A stretch of 64,000 bases of DNA from Palaemon carinicauda (lineage: Eukaryota > Arthropoda > Malacostraca > Decapoda > Palaemonidae). Below, one piece after another: positions 11,965 through 22,053 of the stretch. The translations under genes and the position numbers were made by a program. The DNA lies in NCBI RefSeq assembly GCF_036898095.1, contig NC_090729.1, positions 69,513,224 to 69,577,223 of the forward strand. Reading direction: 5' to 3'. Every line of letters starts with the position of its first letter. Position 1 is the first letter of the stretch. A model generated the notes under the pieces. That model was not told the origin of the DNA and ran no database searches. It was given only the letters and a program-made list of their open reading frames with translations.

Positions 11965-13500
11965 TCACTGGCGCGTAGGTGATCGCTGAGCTAGAGATTG
12001 CTGGCGAGCAGAAGATCGATGCGTGTCATGTGAAAGGACAGGTGGCGCGGCGCGTTCACGAGCAGGAACTGGGAAATCGCTGGCGCGTTGGCGAACATGT
12101 GTTTTTGACACACGCGCAGCACGATGTTGCGTAGCCACAAGACCAGGCAGATGGTGAGCAGGGAGTTCAGCAGGAACTAAAGGGTGGTCAGAGACCGCAG
12201 GGCGATGGTCCTCAAATGAGCGCTGACGAGCAGGAGAGCACTGGCGAGGGGGGCGAACATCAGGAGAGAGCCGACGAGCAGGTGAGCGTCGGCGAGCAGG
12301 AGAGTCTTGGTGAGCAGGAGATCGTCGACGAGCAGGAGAGCGCTGAAGATCAGGAGAGCGCTTGTGCGCTAGCACTGCTCGCGTAAGGGAAGGATCCCTT
12401 AGCCCCGAAAGGACCGTTGCCCGTCTGGTGACGAGTTCTCCAGAAGGCGAAGATCTGGCAGGAGATGGTGAGTGGTCTACAGAGAGGTTCAAGGAGGGCG
12501 GAGCTGTAGGTTGAGGCTGACAAGGAGAGTCCCCCCCGGAGGATGAAGACCCAAAAAGGCGCCTCTTAGTCCCCCTGTAAGGGGAAGGGAGGCTCTTGTG
12601 GCGTAGCGGACGGTGAGCCTTACGGCGGAGGCAGCCTCGGGGAAGATCGTCGGGACCATCGGTCCTCCGAAGGGGAGTCTCCGTTAAAGCACTTCCCTCA
12701 GAAGGAAGCTGAGCAGCAGCCGAGACCAAAGGACTCACTTCCCCCTTCGAAGGATGTACGGAAGGAGGAGGAGAGCCTTTAGCACCATCACCCGCAACAG
12801 CACCTGCGGAGGAAGGCCCAGCCACGTCGGAGGCCTCTGTCACCACGACGTCGACAATAGACAGAGGGTCTACCTCTGCTACCGCCGGCGACTGCTTAAC
12901 AGCGGCCCCCAACGAGACAAGGTCAATAAGAGCGACCCTGGAGGGCAAGCCCTTAAGCCCCAGGGACGACCAAATCTGCAAAAGATCATCACTGGATAAG
13001 GCATTATCAATAACCTCCCCCGGAGGAGGAGGGGGAACCGCCTCGCTATGGGAGGCGACGCCCTCTCCCCCCACCGAAGGTCGGGAAACAGAACAAGGGC
13101 CTGCGCTCCCACTCGGCCGACTCTCCTTAGGAGGCGGACGAGGGGGAGCTTCAGAGGAGGTTTGGGCGGCGGAAGAAGAGTCCCGAGAACCTTCCTCCTT
13201 CAAGGCTAACCCCGGAGGAGAACGGTCTCTCTTGGACTTCTTCTTACGCCGACGGCCAAACCTCTCCCACTGGGAGGCAGACCACTCCCTACACTCACGG
13301 CACATGTTCTCCTGGTCACACCGTCGGCCCCGGCATTGAGGGCAGAGGGTGTGCGGATCCGTATTTACGCCCGACATGAAAGTCCCACAAGGACGACCGG
13401 CAACTCCAGGGCATGTACGCATTGTAAAGAAATAACTGAAGGTCAACTTCCAACCAACACACACGCTGAAAAGAAAAAGCTGAAAATTAAAGGCTGCCAC
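11965..13500 (-). CDS. Gag-like protein of element F
   Basis: A 511-codon frame in the Gag position of a DIRS element. Near residues 28-75 it has a Cys/His-rich segment (CPGVAGRPC, HTLCPQCRGRRC, MCRECREW) that resembles the N-terminal Gag segments of families 1 and 2 and suggests metal binding. A basic GRRRKKKS stretch follows, then a long Pro/Ser-rich acidic middle, and a C-terminus of RRSPA-type repeats. The same frame continues beyond the stop into the repeat and RT region (11910-10510), so a longer Gag-RT product probably existed. The true start may be MRTCPG near residue 27. The function is inferred from position. Confidence 0.7.
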   Translation of the reverse strand: MAAFNFQLFLFSVCVGWKLTFSYFFTMRTCPGVAGRPCGTFMSGVNTDPHTLCPQCRGRRCDQENMCRECREWSASQWERFGRRRKKKSKRDRSPPGLALKEEGSRDSSSAAQTSSEAPPRPPPKESRPSGSAGPCSVSRPSVGGEGVASHSEAVPPPPPGEVIDNALSSDDLLQIWSSLGLKGLPSRVALIDLVSLGAAVKQSPAVAEVDPLSIVDVVVTEASDVAGPSSAGAVAGDGAKGSPPPSVHPSKGEVSPLVSAAAQLPSEGSALTETPLRRTDGPDDLPRGCLRRKAHRPLRHKSLPSPYRGTKRRLFGSSSSGGDSPCQPQPTAPPSLNLSVDHSPSPARSSPSGELVTRRATVLSGLRDPSLTRAVLAHKRSPDLQRSPARRRSPAHQDSPARRRSPARRLSPDVRPPRQCSPARQRSFEDHRPAVSDHPLVPAELPAHHLPGLVATQHRAARVSKTHVRQRASDFPVPARERAAPPVLSHDTHRSSARQQSLAQRSPTRQ

Positions 13501-13544
13501 GAGGGTGATGAGCAGACACGTCTGATCACCGCCGAGCCAAAAGT

Positions 13545-13726
13545 GAAGTGAAGCAAGTCACCGGTGTGTGGAGGGGGGAGGGGTAGCAAGCTACCCTTCC
13601 CCACCCCCCCGCTAACTAGCGCGGGGGTAATTAACCCTTGTTAAAACTATTGACTCGTCATTTCAGCTGCGCTAAAAAGTAAACCCTCTGTAAATAGCGT
13701 GGTTTGTATTTCGGTTACGGAACAAA
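13545..13726 (-). repeat. 5' terminal repeat of element F
   Basis: Inverted copy of 7643-7850. It ends in TCGGTTACGGAACAAAT at 13726, which also appears reverse-complemented in the ICR at 8091-8110. Confidence 0.87.
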
Positions 13727-14638
13727 TAGCTATTTAGTCTTCATTGCTAGGAGTTGATTATATTATGCCGATAGTATTCGTAATAGTTTTGGCGATTTAG
13801 GTAACCGAACCTTGCTTGCGCTAGGCTTCCTAGCCTAGGCATTTCAGCTTACTTTCATGCATGATATAATAGACATTCCTAGTGTTATCAAATTTAATGA
13901 AGTTATTTAGGCAATTTATACATGTGAGATATATTAATTGCATATAAAATTTCCTCTTCTAAGTTAGTATACGAGGGAGTTTCGGTGATTTAGGTAGTCG
14001 ATTCTCGCTGCCACTGGGCTACTAGCCTAGTGGCTTTAGTATACTTTCATACTTGTTCCCCGGTTACCCTCGTGTATCGTTTTATCTATTCAGGCGAAGA
14101 TAGATATCTCCTAGAATTATTATATAAAGCGATACTCGTCTCCAGTGGAGACCTAGAGGTAAACCCTCCCTCCCTCTAAGTGTAGCTTTGGGCTACAACC
14201 CTTGTTGGTCGTGCCTCGAGTTGTCATTCAGGCAGGACTAGGCTAGGGTTTTTCTGTCCCTTCCCTTAGCCGCAGATGGCAGGTTTTGGGTTTCGGTCAG
14301 AATCTCAGAGTAGATGGTCTTGTGCCGGCAGCTGGCTGGCAGGGTGAAGAGTCATTCCCCTGTCGGATTACGCTGCCGGCATAGGAGGCTAGACCTCCCT
14401 AAACTGCACCTGAAGGGGTTATATGATATTGCCACCCTCTCCCTGTGGTCTAGTAGACTAGTCCTGTGCTTGCAGACCCTAGGCTGAAGAATAGACATTC
14501 TTCTGCCACCTAGGATGGCGCCGGCACTGGAACTCTGTTTCTCTCTTATTTAGGGGTGGCGGCAAGATTGCTGCTGGCCCCTTAATTGTATTGGCAGACC
14601 CTATGCTGGAGAATAGATATTCTCCTACCGCCTAGGAT
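13727..14638 (+). other. 5' untranslated region of DIRS copy A
   Basis: Matches, inverted, the 5' regions of copies B (29206-31264) and C (36413-37968). Landmarks are a TCGTGTATCGTTTTATC block and two tandem units of about 115 bp, each ending in TAGGATGGCGCCG (about 14510 and 14635). No coding frame is supported. Confidence 0.8.
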
Positions 14639-14937
14639 GGCGCCGATTTCTTGTCACACTTGGCAACACTGGTCAAGGACCTATATGGCTTCGTTAGGGC
14701 CAGAAGGGCATGTAGGGAGTTCGTGTTTGCTTCGGCTGCGGTGAAGCACAAACCCAGGAAGTTGATATCTTCCAATATCTGGGGAAAAGACCTCTTCCCG
14801 AGTATAGTGGTCAATGAAATAGTCGACAAGGCTGCCATGGAGAACAGGAATCTTCTTCAAAAGTGGGGTATGTCGTCTAAGAGGAAGTCTTCCCCAGATG
14901 AGGGTCCCCACCGAAAAGGAAGACAAACAGGCCAAGG
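14639..14937 (+). pseudogene. Gag C-terminal remnant of copy A
   Basis: Encodes the conserved DIRS Gag core also seen in B and E: a CREF segment, ISSNIWGKDLFP, VDKAAMENRNLLQKWG. It begins abruptly after the 5' repeat unit, so the Gag N-terminus is deleted. A one-base frame change near 14935 leads into the frame of the next CDS (PSHPARQQQ), matching PSRPAQQQ in copy B. Confidence 0.82.
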
Positions 14938-16359
14938 TTGCCCTCTCACCCCGCCAGACAACAACAACTTCCGAAGACCGCGGTGCCCCAGATGGTGGCA
15001 CAACCCCAACCCACCTACCAGATGGTACCCCAGCAGATGGTAACTCAGTCACCAGCCTTTACTCCCGCCTATGAGAGGCAGACCACTACCTTTCGCCCTA
15101 AAGGGAGAGGGTCAAATAGAGGTTCTCTAGACGCCCCTCAAGAGGAAGAGGGGGTAGGGGAGGGCACGGTCAAGGAGGCAAGTCCTCCGGTCAACCAAAG
15201 CAATGAGATGCTTCCGGTAGGAGGAAGACTCCAATCATTTTGGGATCGCTGGACCTTCGATCCCTGGGCCCACAGCCTGATCAGGAATGGACTAGGTTGG
15301 CGCTGGAAGACAGCTCCACCATCATGTATAGAAGTCGACTGTCTTCGCTTCATCACAGAAAACCCAAAACCTTCATCTCATGATTTTCTCTCCTTAGCAG
15401 TTAAGAAAAGGTTTGGGATCTCGAAAGGCAGTAAAAACTTCTTAGAAGAATATAAGTCTAAATCTACCAGAAGGCAATATGAGTCGTCTTTGAAGAAATG
15501 GGTTGCTTTTGTCAAGGAAAGAAGACCAAAAGAGATCTCAACAGATTTCTGTTTATCCTTCTTTATTCATCTTCATGGACGAGGTTTAGCAGCCAACACG
15601 ATAACAACGTGTAAATCAGCCTTGACTAGACCTTTGCTTCACGCCTTCCAAGTAGACTTATCCAACGAAATCTTCAACAAGATCCCTAAGACCTGTGCTA
15701 GGCTTAGGGCTGCAGCACCTCCGAAGCCCATCTCATGGTCCTTGGATAAGGTCCTACACTTTGCCTCAACAGTGAACAATGAGGACAGCTCTCTGAAAGA
15801 TCTGACTCAAAAAGTTATATTCATGTTTGCTCTAGCCTTGGGGGCCAGAGTTAGTGAAATAGTGGCCCTTTATCGGGATGAGGGCCATATTCAGTTCACA
15901 GAAGCGGGAGAACTGAATCTCTTTCCTGACCCAACGTTTCTCGCCAAGAACGAGCTACCTACCAAAAGGTGGGGTCCCTGGAGAATCTGCCCTCTGAAGG
16001 AAGATGTCTCTCTGTGTCCAGTAGAGTGTCTAAAGCTCTATCTTCGTAGAACTTCAGACTTCAAAGGAGGACAGCTCTTTAAAGGAGAAACTTCAGGATC
16101 AAACTTATCCCTAAAACAATTGAGGGCGAAGCTGACCTACTTTATTCGCAGAGCGGATCCTGACAGTACACCCGCAGGTCATGATCCTAGAAAAATTGCT
16201 TCGTCATTGAACTTCTTCCAATACATGGATTTCGAGTGTCTTCACTCGTATACTGGATGGAAGTCATCCAGAGTGTTTTTTAAACACTACGCGAAGCAAG
16301 TGCAAGAGTTGAAAAGGTATGTGGTGGCGGCAGGTAGTGTGCTAAAACCTGTCGCTTAG
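14938..16359 (+). CDS. Gag/RT-leader fused to an apparently intact DIRS tyrosine recombinase
   Basis: A 473-codon open frame. Residues 1 to about 125 are Gag tail and RT leader (PVGGRLQSFWDRWTFDPWAH, GLGWRWKTAPP). It then jumps directly to the YR linker and core-binding domain (about residues 130-300); the whole RT, RNase H and methyltransferase-like block present in copies B and E is gone. The catalytic domain keeps Arg304 (GARVSEIVAL), His415-x-x-Arg418 (HDPR) and Tyr451 (FFKHYAK), the expected YR pattern, and ends with AAGSVLKPVA as in copy B. Other copies here have frameshifts just before the Tyr; this one does not. The internal deletion kept the frame. Activity is untested, and the protein may start from an upstream frame. 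Confidence 0.85.
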   Translation: MPSHPARQQQLPKTAVPQMVAQPQPTYQMVPQQMVTQSPAFTPAYERQTTTFRPKGRGSNRGSLDAPQEEEGVGEGTVKEASPPVNQSNEMLPVGGRLQSFWDRWTFDPWAHSLIRNGLGWRWKTAPPSCIEVDCLRFITENPKPSSHDFLSLAVKKRFGISKGSKNFLEEYKSKSTRRQYESSLKKWVAFVKERRPKEISTDFCLSFFIHLHGRGLAANTITTCKSALTRPLLHAFQVDLSNEIFNKIPKTCARLRAAAPPKPISWSLDKVLHFASTVNNEDSSLKDLTQKVIFMFALALGARVSEIVALYRDEGHIQFTEAGELNLFPDPTFLAKNELPTKRWGPWRICPLKEDVSLCPVECLKLYLRRTSDFKGGQLFKGETSGSNLSLKQLRAKLTYFIRRADPDSTPAGHDPRKIASSLNFFQYMDFECLHSYTGWKSSRVFFKHYAKQVQELKRYVVAAGSVLKPVA

Positions 16360-17263
16360 TGCTGAGAGGAACAGTGAATTGATTGGTACTGTCATGTATA
16401 GGGTGTACGTGTTGACACCTTACAGTGCAACATGTAAAGTGAAGTGTCACCAGGGTGACACTATGGACTGTTCCAGTTATTAAAGGTGAAGAAACATAGA
16501 ATTAACACTTGTTCCATGTGTTCTTTACACAGTGTGAAAAGACAGTCTTTCACAGAAGTGCATATTAGAAAATTTATTAAATTTTCAGTTTGGTGGCATT
16601 AATTATTGTTTCCTCTCAGGTGAAGCAAGTATTTCTGGTCTTGTCTACATTTTTATGTTTCTTGTTATTCACTAGCATTTTTAGTGTTACTATATAATGT
16701 ATGTTCAATTACTATTTATTGATTACCAATAAATAATTGATTGGTATTTGCATCTTATTTCGCCCCAAATTTAAATAAATAAAGATTTGTGTGAGCATTA
16801 TTTATTTATTCCTTTATAATCTGCATATTGACATGAGAACGATTGAAATATCTTTGTTCTTACATGAATACAACCTTTTTCTGCCTATGCATACTTTGTT
16901 CTTACACAGATACAAACTTGTCTGTTGTTGCATACAGCTAAGCCTGTATGTCTTGGATGCTATGGTGGCTTATGTAAACCTTTGTTCATATTGAGAATAC
17001 AAACTTCGACTGGTTTTATATACAGTGAGACCTGTATATGCTTTTGTTGCTAGGTTTGTTCATATGGAATATGCAAACCTCGAAACCTTTCCAGAGTCTG
17101 GTATGACTCTTCCATGCAGGGGGTAGGAAGCACTAACATAGTTCATGATTAGAAGTAATGAAGTATAACAGTAACGTCATATGTCTCTAAGGTCTGAGCG
17201 ACCAAGGAAATATTGTCTTGAGGTTAAGGCACATTTGGAAATCTAGAGATAGATTAATACTCT
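16360..17263 (+). other. 3' non-coding region of DIRS copy A
   Basis: AT-rich sequence with GTGTTGACACCTT and GGTGACACTATGG boxes, matching the inverted region 23741-24528 of copy B. No supported coding frame. Confidence 0.75.
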
Positions 17264-17350
17264 GGTAACCTTCCATCAGGATGACATGGCCTGAGCCCAA
17301 AAAATGTATTTTTGGGTGAGATAGCCATGTCGTCCTGTTGGACCCGCCCT
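17264..17350 (+). repeat. ICR of DIRS copy A
   Basis: The half to about 17303 is the reverse complement of the left terminus at 7014-7050. The half from about 17304 is the reverse complement of the right terminus at about 17695-17733. The halves meet at CCCAAAAAATG|TATTTTTGGG. Confidence 0.87.
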
Positions 17351-17403
17351 CCTTTCTATAAAAAGGCCTTGTCAGGATCCCTCCCAAAACTACTGTATCT
17401 GTA

Positions 17404-17755
17404 GCACCTTGCTCAACGCTACAAGAAATAAACATGGCGGCGACGATGGCATCCATCTAGATACTCAAATAGTAACGGAAGGGTACCTTGATAACGGCTC
17501 CCCTTCTATTATTGCCACTTTCCCCCTCGAAGCAAAAACGCTATTCGGGGTGAAGATTTCTATGTGTCGTATCAAGATATACGTCCCTTTATATTATGCG
17601 ATATTCTTAAAGGAAACTTTAAGGATATTCGCGCCAGGGGTTAGAATTCTGGAGACCTTAAGGTAAATTCTCTGGGAATATCACTGTAGTCGTATATACC
17701 CTAGGACGACATGGCTATCTCACCCAAAAATAGATTTTTCGCTTCGCTCAAAATC
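17404..17755 (+). repeat. Right inverted terminal repeat of copy A
   Basis: Inverted partner of 7011-7366, ending in GACGACATGGCTATCTCACC and an outer AAATAGATTTTTCG segment. It meets the right terminal repeat of copy B head-on at about 17755. Confidence 0.85.
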
Positions 17756-18082
17756 CGTTTTGAAGCGAAGCGAAAATTCTATTTTTGGGAAAGTAGCCAT
17801 GTCGTCCTGATGGAAGGTTCCTATAGGTAGCTTTCTAAGGGATATTTGGCTACAGTGATATTCCCAGAGAATTGACCTTTAGGTCTCCAGAATTCTATCT
17901 CTTGACATGAATACCCTTAAAATTTCTCTTATGGATATCGCATAATATCAGGGGACGTATATCTTGATACGACACATGGCAATCTTCAACCCGAATAGGT
18001 TTTCGTTTCGAGGGGGAAGAGTGACGAAAACAGAAGGGGAGCCATTACCAAAGTTACCCTTCCTCCCGTACTATTACGAGTA
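17756..18082 (-). repeat. Right terminal repeat of copy B, first segment
   Basis: Near-mirror image of 17404-17755, continued at 22729-22829 beyond the Tigger insertion. The other arm of the same element is 31265-31618, which retains the empty Tigger site at 31317-31318. Confidence 0.85.
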
Positions 18083-18115
18083 AGTGAACCCTCGCTACTT
18101 CGCGGTTCGACAATC
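18083..18115 (+). repeat. Left terminal inverted repeat of Tigger
   Basis: AGTGAACCCTCG matches the inverted right end exactly, followed by CTACTTCGCGG. Further CGCGG-bearing subterminal repeats occur to about 18215 and at 22662-22715. Confidence 0.9.
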
Positions 18116-18591
18116 GCGGATTCACCACTTCGCGGGGTTTTCCCATAACCCATATACTATATATACATATCGCGGATTTTCTGGAAAATTCGAAAATACC
18201 GCGAAATCTGAAGACAACCAAATACGATATTTTGTTACCTGTAATTCCATTAATACTGTAATTAGTAATATCTGTTCTTACTGATTGTTCATTGCATTAC
18301 ATATATATAATTCAGCACAGAAAGAAATAAAACACGAAAAGAGAATGTGATCATACGATAATTCAGTACTGTATACAGTACGTAGTAAAATTAAATCGAA
18401 CATGAAACGCAAATCAGATGCAGTCATACCATATTAGAATGGTGTACAGTAAGGCTGCTGTTGGCTACTACTGTACTACAAATGTAATGGATGTGCTTCT
18501 TTTCCATGAATCTTTTGTATGTATACGTACGTAGCACTGCATCCAATAATATTCTTTGTTGCAAAAATCACATTTCGAATAAGCGTACGAG

Positions 18592-18593
18592 AC

Positions 18594-18659
<66 letters not shown>
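18592..18659. repeat. GA microsatellite
   Basis: About 34 GA units with one AAAG interruption, inside the Tigger 5' region. Confidence 0.95.
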
Positions 18660-18662
<3 letters not shown>

Positions 18663-18683
18663 TAAAATAGCGTACGTAAAGCT

Positions 18684-18782
18684 ATATTATTATTATTGTT
18701 ATTATTATTATTGTTATTATTATTATCATTAATATTATTATTATTACTGTACAGTATTATTATCATTATTTATTATTATTAC
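18684..18782. repeat. ATT microsatellite
   Basis: Imperfect ATT repeats with TGTT and TCATT interruptions, inside the Tigger 5' region. Confidence 0.9.
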
Positions 18783-19101
18783 GGTATTTACTTAATCTAC
18801 GTACGTTCGGTATGCGCGGGGCATCTTCTATGAGTAGGTAACCTACGCATCATAGTACTGTAAGACGGGTTGTGATTGGTTCAAGCGCTGATAGATGACG
18901 AATCAGAACTCAAGTTTTGTTATCTAGCCTGTGATTGGTGTTTTGCCCGCATCTCCTACCCGCAGCATCTAAGTTCTCGCGGGGCTGGATCGTCCACTCT
19001 CTGTTACCGCGTATCGCTGAGTAGACGTTCTTAAGTTTGTGAATCTGTGCTGTGTGCGACTTTTTTAAGTTGAACTTTTTGTTACTGTAAATCCTACTGT
19101 A

Positions 19102-20979
19102 ATGGCTCCCAAGCGTTCTGCTTCTCTTAAGGCTGGTAGTGAGCCTAAACGCCACCGAAGGATGATGACGATAGCTGAGAAGGTTACGCTTCTCGACATG
19201 TTAAAAGATGGTAGAAGTTACGCGTCCGCTGGCCGCCATTTTGGCATCAACGAATCTACTGTTCGCTATATCAAGAAGGACGAGGCGAACATTAGAAAGA
19301 CGGCTGCAATCACCTTTAGCAGATCAGCGAAACGAGTCGTTACAACGCGTAATAAAACGATCATACGCATGGAAGGTGCTTTAGCTGTGTGGATTGCCGA
19401 CTGCCGGAAGAAGAACATAGCGTTGGATACGAACACCATCCAAACAAAGGCTTTGAGCTTATATGAGAATTTTGCTGCAAAGGAACCTAAAGACGACGAC
19501 GGCAACCATGCTGAAGATGATGATGATGCAGATGATCCTCAACCAGGGACATCCACTGATTCCCAGCCTCAGAAACGTTTTTCCGCCAGCAAAGGATGGT
19601 TCGCGAAGTTTCAGAAACGCTTCGCCCTGAAAAGCGTTTCCCTGCATGGGGAGTCTGCTTCCGCTGACACTGCCGCTGCTGAAACTTACGTGAACCAGAC
19701 GTTCAAGAATATTATCGCCGAAGGTGGATACAAGCCGGAACAAGTATTTAATATGGATGAGACCGGCTTGTTTTGGAAGAGAATGCCGTCGCGAACTTTC
19801 CTGTTCAAAGAGGAAGCCAAAGCCTCTGGCTTTAAAGCATTCAAGGATCGCGTTACCCTCGTGATGTGTGGCAATGCTGCTGGATTTTTGCTAAAGCCGG
19901 GGCTTATTTATAAGTCGAAAAATCCTCGCGCTTTGAAAAATAAAAATAAGAATCTCCTTCCCGTGCACTGGATGCATAATCAAAAAGCATGGATTACGAA
20001 GATGCTGACCTCCAACTGGTTCCATCAGTGTTTTATCCCGCAAGTCAGCAAATATCTCTTAGAGAAGGGCTTGCCATTCAAGATCCTTCTCCTTATGGAT
20101 AACGCTGGTGGACACGCAACTGACCTGTCGCATGAGGGCATTCAGGTTGAGTTCCTGCCACCCAACACCACGTCATTAATTCAACCGATGGACCAGGGGG
20201 TTATCAGGGCGTTCAAGGCCCTCTACACGAAGAACACCTTGCCGGACCTCGTTGCGTGTGTGGATGCTGCCCAAGATGACGAGGATGAAGATTTTAACTT
20301 GAAGGCGTACTGGCGGCAGTACACCATAGCCACGTGCCTGCAGAATATTCAGAAGGCACTTCAAGAGATGAAACCTGCAACCGTGAATGCGAGCTGGAAG
20401 AAGTTGTGGCCCGATATTGTTTACGACGACAAGGGATTTACTCCGTCGGAAATCCAACACTCTGCAATACGCAAATCTGTGCAGTTGGCTGCCATAATTG
20501 GAGGTGACGGGTTTGGCGACATGACGACTGAAGACGTCGACGAGTTGTTGGACTGCCATTCCCAGCCCCTAACTGACGCAGACCTCGAAAACCTGACGAA
20601 ATCGGCAAGTGAAGAAGAGAGTGATACCCAGGAAGAGACCCAAGAAAATGTCGAAGAAACGGGCTTAACATTAGAACGGCTTGCCAAGGCCTGCAACCAT
20701 GCGAAGGAGTTGAAAGAAATGTTGCAAGAGAGGGACGAGGATATAGTTCGCTCGATGCAATTCTGCAACAAGATCGATGAAGACATGACTCCCTACAAAA
20801 TGCTCTTGGATCAAAAAAAGAAGCAGCGGCAACAACTTCCGATCACAATGTTCTTCCAGCCTCGCAAAAAAGAGCCAGTTCCTCTTGCTAGTACGCCTTC
20901 GGAAGAAATTGAAGAAGTTTCCCAGGAAGAAGTTGAAGAGGTGTCCCAGGAAAAGACACCTCCATCTGAAGAGACGTAA
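19102..20979 (+). CDS. Tigger-type DDD transposase, intact 625 residues
   Basis: Catalyses cut-and-paste transposition at TA. The N-terminus is basic (MAPKRSASLKAG), then a psq/CENP-B type helix-turn-helix (about 20-70, YASAGRHFGINESTVRYIKK), a second CENP-B-like DNA-binding domain (about 85-190, including KGWFAKFQKRF) and a DDE_1 catalytic domain. The catalytic triad is Asp219 (NMDETGLFW), Asp333 (LLMDNAGGH) and Asp364 (QPMDQGVI), with 30 residues between the last two, as expected for pogo/Tigger. WKKLWPD follows. The acidic C-terminal tail ends in SQEKTPPSEET. There are no internal stops. ATG 19102 is the first start with a full N-terminal domain. Length fits the family. Confidence 0.95.
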   Translation: MAPKRSASLKAGSEPKRHRRMMTIAEKVTLLDMLKDGRSYASAGRHFGINESTVRYIKKDEANIRKTAAITFSRSAKRVVTTRNKTIIRMEGALAVWIADCRKKNIALDTNTIQTKALSLYENFAAKEPKDDDGNHAEDDDDADDPQPGTSTDSQPQKRFSASKGWFAKFQKRFALKSVSLHGESASADTAAAETYVNQTFKNIIAEGGYKPEQVFNMDETGLFWKRMPSRTFLFKEEAKASGFKAFKDRVTLVMCGNAAGFLLKPGLIYKSKNPRALKNKNKNLLPVHWMHNQKAWITKMLTSNWFHQCFIPQVSKYLLEKGLPFKILLLMDNAGGHATDLSHEGIQVEFLPPNTTSLIQPMDQGVIRAFKALYTKNTLPDLVACVDAAQDDEDEDFNLKAYWRQYTIATCLQNIQKALQEMKPATVNASWKKLWPDIVYDDKGFTPSEIQHSAIRKSVQLAAIIGGDGFGDMTTEDVDELLDCHSQPLTDADLENLTKSASEEESDTQEETQENVEETGLTLERLAKACNHAKELKEMLQERDEDIVRSMQFCNKIDEDMTPYKMLLDQKKKQRQQLPITMFFQPRKKEPVPLASTPSEEIEEVSQEEVEEVSQEKTPPSEET

Positions 20980-21833
20980 AATACTACCTGGCTGCACAGT
21001 AGAACACATCATCAGCTTCATCATCATCATTTCTACTGTGCAGCAAATTCATCGCCATCATCATTCAAGTTTTTCTTCAACTTCTTTCGTGGTGAGTACA
21101 GTAACAATCTTTATTTTTTACTTTAATATTCTTACTGTACATTATAAAACTGTATTTGTGCCTGTTGGAGGTGACGGGTTTGGCGACATGACGACTGAAG
21201 ACGTCGACGAGTTGTTGGACTGCCATTCCCAGCCCCTAACTGACGCAGACCTCGAAAACCTGACGAAATCGGCAAGTGAAGAAGAGAGTGATACCCAGGA
21301 AGAGACCCAAGAAAATGTCGAAGAAACGGGCTTAACATTAGAACGGCTTGCCAAGGCCTGCAACCATGCGAAGGAGTTGAAAGAAATGTTGCAAGAGAGG
21401 GACGAGGATATAGTTCGCTCGATGCAATTCTGCAACAAGATCGATGAAGACATGACTCCCTACAAAATGCTCTTGGATCAAAAAAAGAAGCAGCGGCAAC
21501 AACTTCCGATCACAATGTTCTTCCAGCCTCGCAAAAAAGAGCCAGTTCCTCTTGCTAGTACGCCTTCGGAAGAAATTGAAGAAGTTTCCCAGGAAGAAGT
21601 TGAAGAGGTGTCCCAGGAAAAGACACCTCCATCTGAAGAGACGTAAAATACTACCTGGCTGCACAGTAGAACACATCATCAGCTTCATCATCATCATTTC
21701 TACTGTGCAGCAAATTCATCGCCATCATCATTCAAGTTTTTCTTCAACTTCTTTCGTGGTGAGTACAGTAACAATCTTTATTTTTTACTTTAATATTCTT
21801 ACTGTACATTATAAAACTGTATTTGTGCCTGTT
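20498..21833 (+). repeat. Exact 667-bp tandem duplication within Tigger
   Basis: 20498-21164 and 21165-21831 appear identical by eye. Each contains the last 160 transposase codons and the 3' flank. The junctions share TT. The second unit carries a TAA-terminated orphan C-terminal reading frame (21187-21646) without the catalytic domain. Confidence 0.96.
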
Positions 21834-21949
21834 TTATAGTTTAGTACTGTACGTACTGTATGCATTAAGTTAAAGGGAAGGTTTTAAAAGTCTACATGTT
21901 GTAACCTATCATATTTTTTTTGTTTAAAATTTACATTTACGTACGTAAA

Positions 21950-22053
<104 letters not shown>

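Larger units (their letters stand above)
7643..13726 (-). mobile_element. DIRS family-3 element F, structurally complete
   Basis: A 6.08-kb DIRS element with matching inverted terminal repeats (7643-8033 and 13545-13726), an ICR at 8034-8138, and Gag, RT fragment, RNase H and YR in that order on the minus strand. It is inserted in the 5' region of DIRS copy A. The N-terminal RT is missing and RNase H and YR carry breaks, so it is not autonomous as it stands. Confidence 0.88.
7011..17755 (+). mobile_element. DIRS family-1 copy A, with element F nested in it
   Basis: Copy A runs from left terminal repeat (7011-7366) through 5' region (7367-7642 and 13727-14638), truncated Gag, Gag-YR fusion frame, 3' region and ICR (17264-17350) to the right terminal repeat ending at about 17755. 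The 5' region is split by F: sequences on either side of F join up in the uninterrupted, inverted 5' region of copy B (about 30960-31264). RT and RNase H are missing through internal deletion. Confidence 0.85.

Noticed and set aside
21187..21646. Second transposase gene downstream of the Tigger CDS
   Set aside because: It is the duplicated last 160 codons with no DNA-binding or catalytic domain.
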